A DNA stretch of 64,000 nucleotides, taken from positions 133,640-197,639 of the forward strand of contig JACKAU010000015.1 of NCBI GenBank assembly GCA_020634855.1, written 5' to 3'. The notes under the pieces were generated by a model, which was not told where the DNA came from, did not search any database, and saw only the letters and a program-made list of their open reading frames with translations. Positions 53,626 to 61,197 of the stretch are shown in pieces. A program made the translations under genes and the position numbers. The stretch's first letter is position 1; each line of letters opens with the position of its first letter. This stretch comes from Anaerolineales bacterium. GTDB taxonomy: Bacteria > Chloroflexota > Anaerolineae > 4572-78 > J111.

Positions 53626-54030
53626 ATGGCTACCATGACCGTAGAACAATATTTAGAGTTACCCTATACCATCGAAGTGATAAAAGATGAGAGTGATGAC
53701 TATTCGGGCTGGTTTGCGCGTGTGGTTGAACTTCCCGGCTGTATGACTCAAGCGGATACCTTTGAGGAACTTTCGGGTATGATTGAAGATGCTATGAGAG
53801 CCTGGATAGAGAGCGCCTTAGAAGATGGAGAGCAAATTCCCCTGCCGCGTTCGATAGACGATTACAGTGGTCGGTTTGTGGTGCGGATACCGAAATCGCT
53901 GCATCGAGAGTTGGTGGAGATGGCCGAACGAGAGGGGGTTAGTCTTAATACATTTGTCAATGTAGCGCTGGGAAAAATCGTAGGGCAAAGCAGAAAGCTA
54001 CCGCTTGATGAATTGAACATGGCTGCTTGA
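53626..54030 (+). CDS. hicB: HicB-family antitoxin
   Basis: 134 residues. N-terminal partially degraded RNase-H-like fold (GWFARVVELPGCMTQADTFE) that masks HicA, and a C-terminal ribbon-helix-helix (RFVVRIPKSLHRELVEMAER, then VSLNTFVNVALG) that would bind the upstream palindrome. Start at ATG 53626, 14 bases after the hicA stop. Confidence 0.88.
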   Translation: MATMTVEQYLELPYTIEVIKDESDDYSGWFARVVELPGCMTQADTFEELSGMIEDAMRAWIESALEDGEQIPLPRSIDDYSGRFVVRIPKSLHRELVEMAEREGVSLNTFVNVALGKIVGQSRKLPLDELNMAA

Positions 54031-54229
54031 GAAGGTCTATAACTATAACAGACAGCACTTGGGGCATCCCGGACTCCCTGAGCTATCTACTCTATACTAT
54101 CCTGGCTAATCTCTTTGGGAGACCGGGTACCGGCATTTGCTGGCGTAAATCAAACCTGAAATGAAAATGCCCTCCCTTTTTATAGCATTTCCCAACGCAA
54201 TCATCATCCTTCTTGCCTTTTTTGCCCTG

Positions 54230-54391
54230 CCCCTTCGAGTGATTGTGCCGCTCCTTCGAGTTAATGTGCCGCCCCTTCGAGTGATTGTGCCGCTCCTTCG
54301 AGTTAATGTGCCGCCCCTTCGAGTGATTGTGCTGCTCCTTCGAGTGATTGTGCCGCTCCTTCGAGTGATTGTGCCGCTCCTTCGAGTTTAT
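54230..54391 (+). repeat. 21-bp tandem repeat, eight units
   Basis: Seven full units and a partial eighth of the type CTCCTTCGAGTGATTGTGCC (+G). Two subtypes alternate (GTGATTGTG and GTTAATGTG). Because 21 is a multiple of three, all six frames stay in phase: plus strand gives LRVIVPL repeats, minus strand gives HNHSKER repeats. Confidence 0.92.
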
Positions 54392-54685
54392 TAGCTCCCC
54401 CCAACGCCAATATAACGTTTCTTGCATTTTTCATGCACATTCCCCGCATTTTAGGGCCGCCCCCGCGCCTTTTTTAAGCAACCCTTCGCATTTTTATCAT
54501 GCCCCCCAACGTAGAATCAACATTCTTGAACTTTTTATGCCCAATCCGCCCACAATTGGCCCTTTTCGGCGCTTTTTCTTAATTTTTCCAACGCAAATTC
54601 AAACATTTCTCTGGCTAACGGATACGTTTTCAATTTGACCGATATGAAGCCCCAAAATTACCGTTAAGCCAGCAGACCGCCGCTA

Positions 54686-54753
54686 GCAGACCGCCGACCG
54701 CTGCAAAACAGCCACGCTCGTTGAAGTTGGGCAATCAATGGTCGGCGGTCTGC
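54686..54753. repeat. 14-bp perfect inverted repeat with 40-base centre
   Basis: GCAGACCGCCGACC (54686-54699) and GGTCGGCGGTCTGC (54740-54753). The words are of the STRR GCGGTCTGC type, so it may be two opposed repeat fragments. Confidence 0.7.
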
Positions 54754-54960
54754 CGTCAGGGGCTCGGCGCCGGCCTTCCTGTTTGCTTGTTTTATAATTG
54801 TGGCCCATACTGTCGAATTGCCTTGAGGCAGGTTATGTTGGTATTATTCAGCAGTCCGGTACGCCTGGACTAAAATAAGGCTTTTGTGTTCTTTGTGCCT
54901 TCTTCGTGCCCTTTGTGGTGAAAATTCTCGCCGGATAACGCAAATATTCGATATGCATTT

Positions 54961-57060
54961 ATGACAAACAACACCCCATCTCCATCCAAATCAATCCGAC
55001 AGCGACTGGAACCTATTCTAGCCTGGCCCTGGATTTTGGTCCCGTTATTAGCCGGGCTGGCCTGGCTCTATCTGCGCACGATGCCGCCGGGCATGAGTTC
55101 CTGGATCGTCGAAGGCTGGGACTCGGCCATGCTGCAAGTCACCGGCAGCACCTGGGGCATTCCGCATTCGCCGGGGTATCCGCTGTACACCATAGTGGCC
55201 AACCTATTCGTCCGCGCAACGGGCTGGCTGCCCGGCCTGGCCGGTAGCAAAGTCGCCTGGCGAGTCAGTTTTTTCTCAACGGTTACCAGCCTGCTGACCC
55301 TCATTCTGGTTTATCTGATTGTGCGCCGGTTAACCCGCAATCGCTTCGTGGCGCTCGGCATTAGCGCCTTGCTGGGCGTTAGCTTTATCTTCTGGCGGGG
55401 CGCGATTATGGCCGAAGTCTACAGCTTCAACGCCTTCATTTTCGCCCTGACCTACTGGCTGGCCCTCGTCTGGGACGCCGACCGGCGGGATCGCTGGCTG
55501 GTGTTGCTTGGCCTGGTTTTGGGCGCGGGCGTGGTTCATCATCGCACCGCCTTCTTTTTACCGCTGACCATCGCCCTGTGGGTCATGATCCGGCGCGAGA
55601 AAAAACCGCACAACGGTCACGCCTTTGTCCAAACCACGCCTCGCTGGCGGCTGGTGCTGCGGCGCTGGCTGATTTTAGCCGGTTGCGCCCTGCTGCCGCT
55701 GTTGACCTATCTCTACCTGCCCTGGGCCGCGCAAAATCGCGTGGGGCAAACCTGGCTCTATGCCAACGCCTCAGACTGGAATACATTTTGGTTTATCGTT
55801 CTGGCTCGCGAATGGTGGGGGCTGGTTCAGACGCCGGCCACGCCGGCGGAGTGGTGGGCCGGCTTGGTCGCTTTGTTCCAGCAGCAGGCCGATCAAATTA
55901 CCGCGATCGGCGTCATCGGCGGCGTCATCGGTATCCTGTGGGCGCGGCGTTACTTTTGGCTGTTTGGCCCGCCGCTGATTATGCTGACCTTTTTTGGCGT
56001 TTCATACAAAGTGGCCGATCTGGATAGTATGCTAATCCCGCTGACCTTGACCCTATGCATCGGGCTGGGTATTTTCATCGGCCATATCATCCGCTTCTGG
56101 GTGACCTGGCTCATCAAAACCCTCCGCATGCGCGACAGCGATCTACGAAGTGAGCGCTGGTTAAGCGGCACGCTCCGCGCGATTTTCTCTTTGCTGATTT
56201 TACTGGGGGGCTATATCCTCATTCGACCGGTCGCCGAAGCCAACTACCAGGCTGTCGATCTCAGCGGCGATTGGCAGGCCGAGGACCTGGTCGAAGAGGT
56301 GGCGGCCATCGCCGAAGCCGGCGCGCCTGTAACCATCATCGGCCAGGATAACAGCGTCTTGCCCGATTTTATCTACGCCAAGGTCGTCTTGAACCATCCC
56401 ATCGAGACCCTATCGACCACCACCCTCAGCCGTAAACCGGCGGCGGAAAGTCAGGCGATGATCCGGGATCGTTTCGAGCGCGGCCAGCGGGTGTTGGTCG
56501 ATAAGGAAACCCTGGATTTGGGCTTTCTGCCCTGGCTCGACGAAGCCATTGACGCAGGGCAGATCTTTCTAGCGCCGACCGGCCATCCCGTGCTGTGGGA
56601 ACTGGTCCCACGCCCAATGCCGGCCCACCTGCCTGAGACCGAACCGTGGCTCGAAGCGCCGCCCAACCAACTGCTCGACGGCCGCATGACCATGGTGGCC
56701 TATCAAGATCGCATCATCCACAAGCGCACCGGCTGTTTTCTACGGTTGACCCTCTTTTGGCTGGCCACAGAACGGCTGGACGAAGATTACTACGTCTCCG
56801 TCCAGCCGTTGGGCGGCGAAACCGTCATCGACAAAAACGATCATCTGGCCCTGATGCGCGGCTACCTACCGACTTCGGCCATGCTGCCCGGCGAAGTGGT
56901 TCGCGACGAGGTCGATCTGCTCATCCGCCAGCCGGCGGCGCTGCCGGGCATTAGCCTGGTCGTCACCCTCTATCAGGTTCAGGGCGATCAGTTCCCCACC
57001 TTCGGCCATGTCGAACTGCCGCTAACCGTCGATCCGGGGGGCTGCAACAACGGGCTGTGA
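54961..57060 (+). CDS. DUF2723 (GT-C-like) membrane protein with a divergent C-terminal module
   Basis: 699 residues. The first loop has EGWDSAMLQVTGSTWGIPHS followed by PGYPLYTIVANLF, the hallmark of DUF2723 proteins (D54 at the catalytic position; related to O-mannosyltransferases). Further helices run to about residue 425, then an extracytoplasmic domain (VTIIGQDNSVLPDFIYAKVV). A divergent copy of the region's beta-sandwich module ends it (about 575-690: TMVAYQD, LRLTLFWLATERLDEDYYVS, LPTSAMLPGEVV, LVVTLYQVQGDQ). No clear ribosome site before ATG 54961. Presumably adds sugar to a lipid or protein outside the membrane. Confidence 0.83.
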   Translation: MTNNTPSPSKSIRQRLEPILAWPWILVPLLAGLAWLYLRTMPPGMSSWIVEGWDSAMLQVTGSTWGIPHSPGYPLYTIVANLFVRATGWLPGLAGSKVAWRVSFFSTVTSLLTLILVYLIVRRLTRNRFVALGISALLGVSFIFWRGAIMAEVYSFNAFIFALTYWLALVWDADRRDRWLVLLGLVLGAGVVHHRTAFFLPLTIALWVMIRREKKPHNGHAFVQTTPRWRLVLRRWLILAGCALLPLLTYLYLPWAAQNRVGQTWLYANASDWNTFWFIVLAREWWGLVQTPATPAEWWAGLVALFQQQADQITAIGVIGGVIGILWARRYFWLFGPPLIMLTFFGVSYKVADLDSMLIPLTLTLCIGLGIFIGHIIRFWVTWLIKTLRMRDSDLRSERWLSGTLRAIFSLLILLGGYILIRPVAEANYQAVDLSGDWQAEDLVEEVAAIAEAGAPVTIIGQDNSVLPDFIYAKVVLNHPIETLSTTTLSRKPAAESQAMIRDRFERGQRVLVDKETLDLGFLPWLDEAIDAGQIFLAPTGHPVLWELVPRPMPAHLPETEPWLEAPPNQLLDGRMTMVAYQDRIIHKRTGCFLRLTLFWLATERLDEDYYVSVQPLGGETVIDKNDHLALMRGYLPTSAMLPGEVVRDEVDLLIRQPAALPGISLVVTLYQVQGDQFPTFGHVELPLTVDPGGCNNGL

Positions 57061-57124
57061 ATTTATTAACTGAGTTCTAGCCGCACATCACTTTTGCAAA
57101 TGAATTCGACGTTTGGTCAACCCC

Positions 57125-57235
57125 GCCCGGACATCAATGCTCCGGGCTATGAAACGGTGCCAGATTTCATCCGGTTTCTGGGTGAAACCCCATTGATGGG
57201 GTGCCGTTTCATAGCTCGGCGAGTTCATCGCCGAG
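57125..57235. repeat. Multi-hairpin palindromic element
   Basis: Outer arms CTATGAAACGG (57147-57157) and CCGTTTCATAG (57204-57214) enclose GGTTTC/GAAACC and ACCCC-ATTGAT-GGGGT. They are flanked by GCCCGGA/TCCGGGC (57125-57147) and CTCGGCGA-GTTCA-TCGCCGAG (57215-57235). It fills the gap between two convergent genes. Confidence 0.78.
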
Positions 57236-57277
57236 TGGAGTTCGGACGTGGGGAAGGTGCGCAGACAAAGTGATATA

Positions 57278-58870
57278 CTACAGCGCGGCAGACGCTTCCG
57301 CTTCCCTGTCAGCGGCCTCGGCCAACTCCAGTTCATCGAGCTCCTGGAATTGCTCGGTTTCAACAAACATGCCCACGGAAACAATGACCCCCATAATTAG
57401 GTATCCCCACATAATGGGTTCGGAAAAGCTGAACATATGCAGCGAGGGCGCGTGGATAAAGCCAAAGCCGGTCAACACCACCCCGGCCAGGGTGGTATAC
57501 AAGGCGGCCTTGAAATTGCCGTCGATCAGATAAGCCACAAACGCGCCCCATAGCATGCCGGTGAGGATGGCCCCACTCGATAGAGCTGACTGGCCCAGCA
57601 CATAGGCTCCCTGCGCCAGCATGGCCTCCGAAAATTGAGCATCGGTTAATCCGGGAAGATTTTCAACCCCGATACTGCCCAGTGCGCCCAGAACCGAGCC
57701 CCATTTGGTCACTACTAAATTAGACACGTGGGGAATCAGGGCCACCGTCACGGCGATAGCGTGTCGGGGGTTGACCACATTGTAGGATAACCCGATGATG
57801 GAGACCCCCACAAACACCAGGATAGGGGCCACAGCGGCCTGGGGAATGAGGTTGCCCATAAACGCGACCAACCCAAAAATCGAGCCGAGGAAGAAGACCA
57901 GGCCCACCGCCAGAGCATAACCGGCTCGCGCGCCCAGGCGTTTGTAGGCCGGATGACCGATGTAGACGGTGGTGGGGAACGGCGACCCAAACAACCCCCC
58001 CAAGGCGGTGCCTAAACCATCGGTAATTTGGCAGGTTAACACCGGATATTTGTCGCCCACCGACTCGGCCGACTCGACGTTGTTCATCGTCTCGATGAAA
58101 TTGTAAATTTGCACCGGGATGATGACGGCTAACACTTCCGGGTGGGCCCACAATTGATTTAGGCCAACCATCAGATCGCCGAAATAGGGAATGGGAAAAT
58201 AGATGCCGACGCCTTCGAAGCTGATCGAGGACTCGCCCAGGGCCAAGCCGATAATGGTCCCCACCGCCAAAGCGACCAGGCCCGCGGGCATATTGAACGG
58301 TAGTCGATAGCGGGCAATTAACCCCCACATCACAATCGCCAGAGCCGAAAAACCGATGACCGGGCTTTCATAGATCCGGGCCATGGCAATGGTGGCAATA
58401 AACACCAACGCAATCCCGGATAGAGTGCCCAACATTCCGGCGCGAGGGATCATCCGTTTCAAGATGGGGCCTAACCCGCTCAGGGCCAGTTGTAGCAGCC
58501 CCCCCATCACCCCCGCCGCGATACCCAACTGCCAGGCCAGGAGCGGGTCATCGGTGGCCCAATAAATCGGCCCGATAACCCCAAAGAGGTAGACAAACAT
58601 CACCGGGGTGCTGATGCCATACGGCAAAGCGGTGACATTGGACCGGTTTTCCTGTTCGGCTAAGCGTCGAGCCAGATAAGAATAGACCACGAGCCCAAAG
58701 ATAATGGCCACCCCCAGACCGGGCAAAATGCGCCCAAAAACAATCTCATTAGGCATATTGAATACGAAACGGGTTACCCCGGCAATCACCAACATATTAG
58801 CCAGGTTATCGGCAAACAGCGCCCAAAAAGCGCTCAAGTCCGAACGGGTAAAAAGCGGGTATTTGTTCAT
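57278..58870 (-). CDS. NCS2-type (xanthine/uracil/purine) permease family protein
   Basis: 530 residues with about twelve to fourteen hydrophobic segments. Start ATG 58870 with AGAGGAG just before it. Features typical of NCS2/AzgA-like carriers: NVTALPYGISTPVMF in an early helix hairpin, IETMNNVESAESVGD in the conserved substrate-site helix and LGGLFGSPFPTTVYIGHPAY. The C-terminus is a charged Glu/Ala tail (ELDELELAEAADREAEA). Probably imports a nucleobase or related compound; substrate cannot be fixed. Confidence 0.82.
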   Translation of the reverse strand: MNKYPLFTRSDLSAFWALFADNLANMLVIAGVTRFVFNMPNEIVFGRILPGLGVAIIFGLVVYSYLARRLAEQENRSNVTALPYGISTPVMFVYLFGVIGPIYWATDDPLLAWQLGIAAGVMGGLLQLALSGLGPILKRMIPRAGMLGTLSGIALVFIATIAMARIYESPVIGFSALAIVMWGLIARYRLPFNMPAGLVALAVGTIIGLALGESSISFEGVGIYFPIPYFGDLMVGLNQLWAHPEVLAVIIPVQIYNFIETMNNVESAESVGDKYPVLTCQITDGLGTALGGLFGSPFPTTVYIGHPAYKRLGARAGYALAVGLVFFLGSIFGLVAFMGNLIPQAAVAPILVFVGVSIIGLSYNVVNPRHAIAVTVALIPHVSNLVVTKWGSVLGALGSIGVENLPGLTDAQFSEAMLAQGAYVLGQSALSSGAILTGMLWGAFVAYLIDGNFKAALYTTLAGVVLTGFGFIHAPSLHMFSFSEPIMWGYLIMGVIVSVGMFVETEQFQELDELELAEAADREAEASAAL

Positions 58871-58914
58871 CGTTCTCCTCTTGTGTCTCCTAAATGATTT
58901 TGATTTAAATATAA

Positions 58915-58973
58915 AGTAAGGGCGAGGCCACTCGGATTGCTTGTGTTCCGAGCGGCCTCGCCCCTACGTTACT
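58915..58973. repeat. Long hairpin (GGGCGAGGCC type)
   Basis: GGGCGAGGCC (58920-58929) and CTCGGA (58931-58936) pair with TCCGAG (58947-58952) and GGCCTCGCCC (58954-58963), one mismatch, loop about 10 bases; GTA/TAC extend the outside. No T-run, and it lies upstream of a gene start, so it resembles a MITE/REP element rather than a terminator. Confidence 0.78.
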
Positions 58974-59031
58974 GACGGTTATGATCTTTTCGGGGATTAC
59001 TTTTTTGACGCTTATGAGACTAGCGAGAATT

Positions 59032-59055
59032 GGGCCGGTATTCAATCGCCGGCCC
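59032..59055. repeat. Hairpin GGGCCGG / CCGGCCC
   Basis: 7-bp perfect stem with a 10-base loop containing TTCA. Lies between the two divergent transporter genes. Confidence 0.6.
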
Positions 59056-59644
59056 GACCGCCATCGCCATGGTCTTTTCGAGAGTGGCAGTAACTACGAT
59101 GGCGATAACGACACATTGCCGCTTGAAACCTAAAAGAATGAGCAAAATAACGTTCTCAGTCTAATTGCGGACTATTTTGTGCCTAGATTTCATTTTTGTC
59201 AACTTTTCATTTCGTATATCTCTGAAAAGGTAGCGGCCCTAAATTAACCTCAGTTTGTTGGTCTGTCGCTGGGAGGAGTTGAATGGAAAGTTCGAGACCG
59301 ATACCCCCAAACCCATCCCTGAACTTCGGGTCAGACCTCGGATTTAACCGGATAATATAGGGCGGACAAACTGCTGATAGGAGGACGCTATGATTTATGG
59401 AGAGGATTCGGCAATTTCTGAATTTCGCCATTTTCCAAAGCCGGGGAATCGTGTAAGATAGTAAGTCACTGACTGATGTGACCGACTCAAGTTTCTAAAT
59501 ATGGTACTCACCGTCTCTGTCCTTCTGGATCGTTGGTTTTTGACGATGATGCCCCCCTACCTCCTTTGGGTAACTGCTAAAGCGTCGCTGGCATTAGCTG
59601 TGCCGCCGGCGGCAAAACTTGAAAAATTCGACAGGGAGATCTCA

Positions 59645-60970
59645 GTGTCAATAAAAACCATCGAAATTGAAGTAAATGTAGCCTGGATTCGCGTTTTAGG
59701 TCTGGCCGCCCTACAAGGGGCGATAACCTTAACCTGGATAATTTACAACCTCTACATGCCTGCCCTTCTGACCCAATTTGGTTTTCCGTTAACAGTGGCT
59801 CAATCGATTCTGGTGATTGAAAATTTGTTGGCTGTAGCCGTTGAACCTACCATGGGCGCGTTGTCTGACCAGGCTTCCAGACGGGGGCAAGGTCGCTTTC
59901 CCTTTATTATAGGGGGTGTGATTGTAGCGGCGGCCGCCTTTATGATTATCCCTGTGATTGTCATTGTCGGGACTCCCACCGGCATAGCTCGCTGGCTGCT
60001 GCCGGTGTTTCTCATCGTATGGGCTTTGGCCATGGCCGCGTTTCGCAGTCCCAGTCTGTATTTGCTGAAAAAATGTGCGTCTAATCAAAACCTACCTAGA
60101 GCTGCCGCTATGCTTACCATCGTAGCCGGCCTCTTTGCCGCTATTCGGCCCTTTTCGACCGATTTTATTCTCAACCTGGGGCCAATGGTAGCGTTTGCCA
60201 TTGGGTCGGTCGGGCTACTGCTAAGTACATTTGTCTTGCGCCAACTTTTCCCCAAAAATGAGTCGGATTCGGCCCCCCCATTTGAACCTGAAGTTAAGAC
60301 CACCACCGGCCACGCGATTTTTAGCGAACTGAAGCCATACTGGGCCACGCTGGCCTTAATTTTTGGAGCCGGCCTGGGCGGAGCCTGGAGTCTTCGCTTT
60401 TCAACCGCCGCCGTATCAAAACTATTGGCGGTGCAATTTCCTGGGATCGATGTAACGTGGTTGGTGTCCATATTCTTTTTCCTGATCATGGGCGCGGCCC
60501 TGCCGCTGGGTGTTGTAGCCGCCAAAATCGGTAATCACAAAGCGATGCTGATAAGTATTGCCGCCGCCGCATTGGGGTTGGGGATGCTAGGTTTATGGTC
60601 GAATATGTTCTTGTGGCCGCTGGTTATTATCTTAGTGTTGGCCGGATTGAGTGTGGTTACCACCGGAGCCGTTCCCTTTGCGCTGTCAGTCATGCCCTCG
60701 CGCTGGGGCGGGCTGGGCATTGGTACCTATTTTGGCGGCTTTACCTTTGCGGCACTATGGTTACACGCTATATTTAACCCCATCTTAGGATCAGCCTCAC
60801 TAGCATCGGTGGCATTTCTGGCCGCGGGCAGTTTTTTGATCAGTTGGTTATGTATTGCGGCCAGCCTCAACATGTTACCCAATCAAAAATTCAACCTAAC
60901 GCCTCAAACGGCCTTATTTGCTGCCGGAATGATTTGGGCTGTCATATTATTTTTAGGCCAGGACGTTTAA
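59645..60970 (+). CDS. MFS transporter (SLC45/GPH sugar-symporter-like)
   Basis: 441 residues from GTG 59645, chosen because AGGGAG lies six bases upstream and the longer frame adds an implausible N-terminus. Twelve hydrophobic segments; the loop after helix 2 has GALSDQASRRGQGRFPFI, matching MFS motif A and the form seen in sugar:cation symporters. Helix 4-5 region FRSPSLYLLKKCASNQNLPR. Possibly imports or exports a sugar or oligosaccharide; not proven. Confidence 0.82.
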   Translation: MSIKTIEIEVNVAWIRVLGLAALQGAITLTWIIYNLYMPALLTQFGFPLTVAQSILVIENLLAVAVEPTMGALSDQASRRGQGRFPFIIGGVIVAAAAFMIIPVIVIVGTPTGIARWLLPVFLIVWALAMAAFRSPSLYLLKKCASNQNLPRAAAMLTIVAGLFAAIRPFSTDFILNLGPMVAFAIGSVGLLLSTFVLRQLFPKNESDSAPPFEPEVKTTTGHAIFSELKPYWATLALIFGAGLGGAWSLRFSTAAVSKLLAVQFPGIDVTWLVSIFFFLIMGAALPLGVVAAKIGNHKAMLISIAAAALGLGMLGLWSNMFLWPLVIILVLAGLSVVTTGAVPFALSVMPSRWGGLGIGTYFGGFTFAALWLHAIFNPILGSASLASVAFLAAGSFLISWLCIAASLNMLPNQKFNLTPQTALFAAGMIWAVILFLGQDV

Positions 60971-61197
60971 CGTCAAAGACGCAAAGAAATACTTGCACTG
61001 GACTACCAAATTTTAAGGTTGGCGATGAAACGGATGCGCGTTCATAAAACAAAAGTGAGCTAAAGCTGATTGGAGCGCTTGAAGACGATGTAAATAAGGT
61101 ATAGATTTAGTAGCCGGAACATTATATAATCTAACGGAGATATCCAAAAGCACCACCTTTGCCGGGTGGTGTCTGTTAGAGCCATAGAGAGGGAATA

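Larger units (their letters stand above)
54031..54960. other. 930-base gene-poor region with repeats
   Basis: Contains the 21-bp tandem array (54230-54391) and several degenerate copies of a word CCCAACG..AAT..TTCTTGCATTTTT (near 54190, 54399, 54503 and 54588). A 14-bp inverted repeat lies at 54686-54753, and CTTTGTG words occur near 54890-54940. Both strands of the array are open for about 80-110 codons, but nothing indicates a functional gene. No clear promoter for the gene at 54961. Confidence 0.6.
58871..59644. other. Divergent intergenic region, about 770 bases
   Basis: Holds two strong hairpins (58915-58973 and 59032-59055) and otherwise AT-rich sequence. A frame open from 59501 runs into the MFS gene, but its product before 59645 looks non-coding. 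No further gene supported. Confidence 0.6.

Noticed and set aside
54092..54427. His-rich repeat ORF on the minus strand, and the hydrophobic ORF on the plus strand (54161-54394)
   Set aside because: Both arise from a 21-bp tandem repeat, which keeps every frame open; no ribosome site or homologue recognised.
58915..58973. Rho-independent terminator
   Set aside because: No T-run on either side and it lies upstream of the permease start, not after a stop.
59501..59644. Longer N-terminus of the MFS transporter
   Set aside because: Adds an atypical stretch; GTG 59645 has AGGGAG at the right distance and begins just before helix 1.
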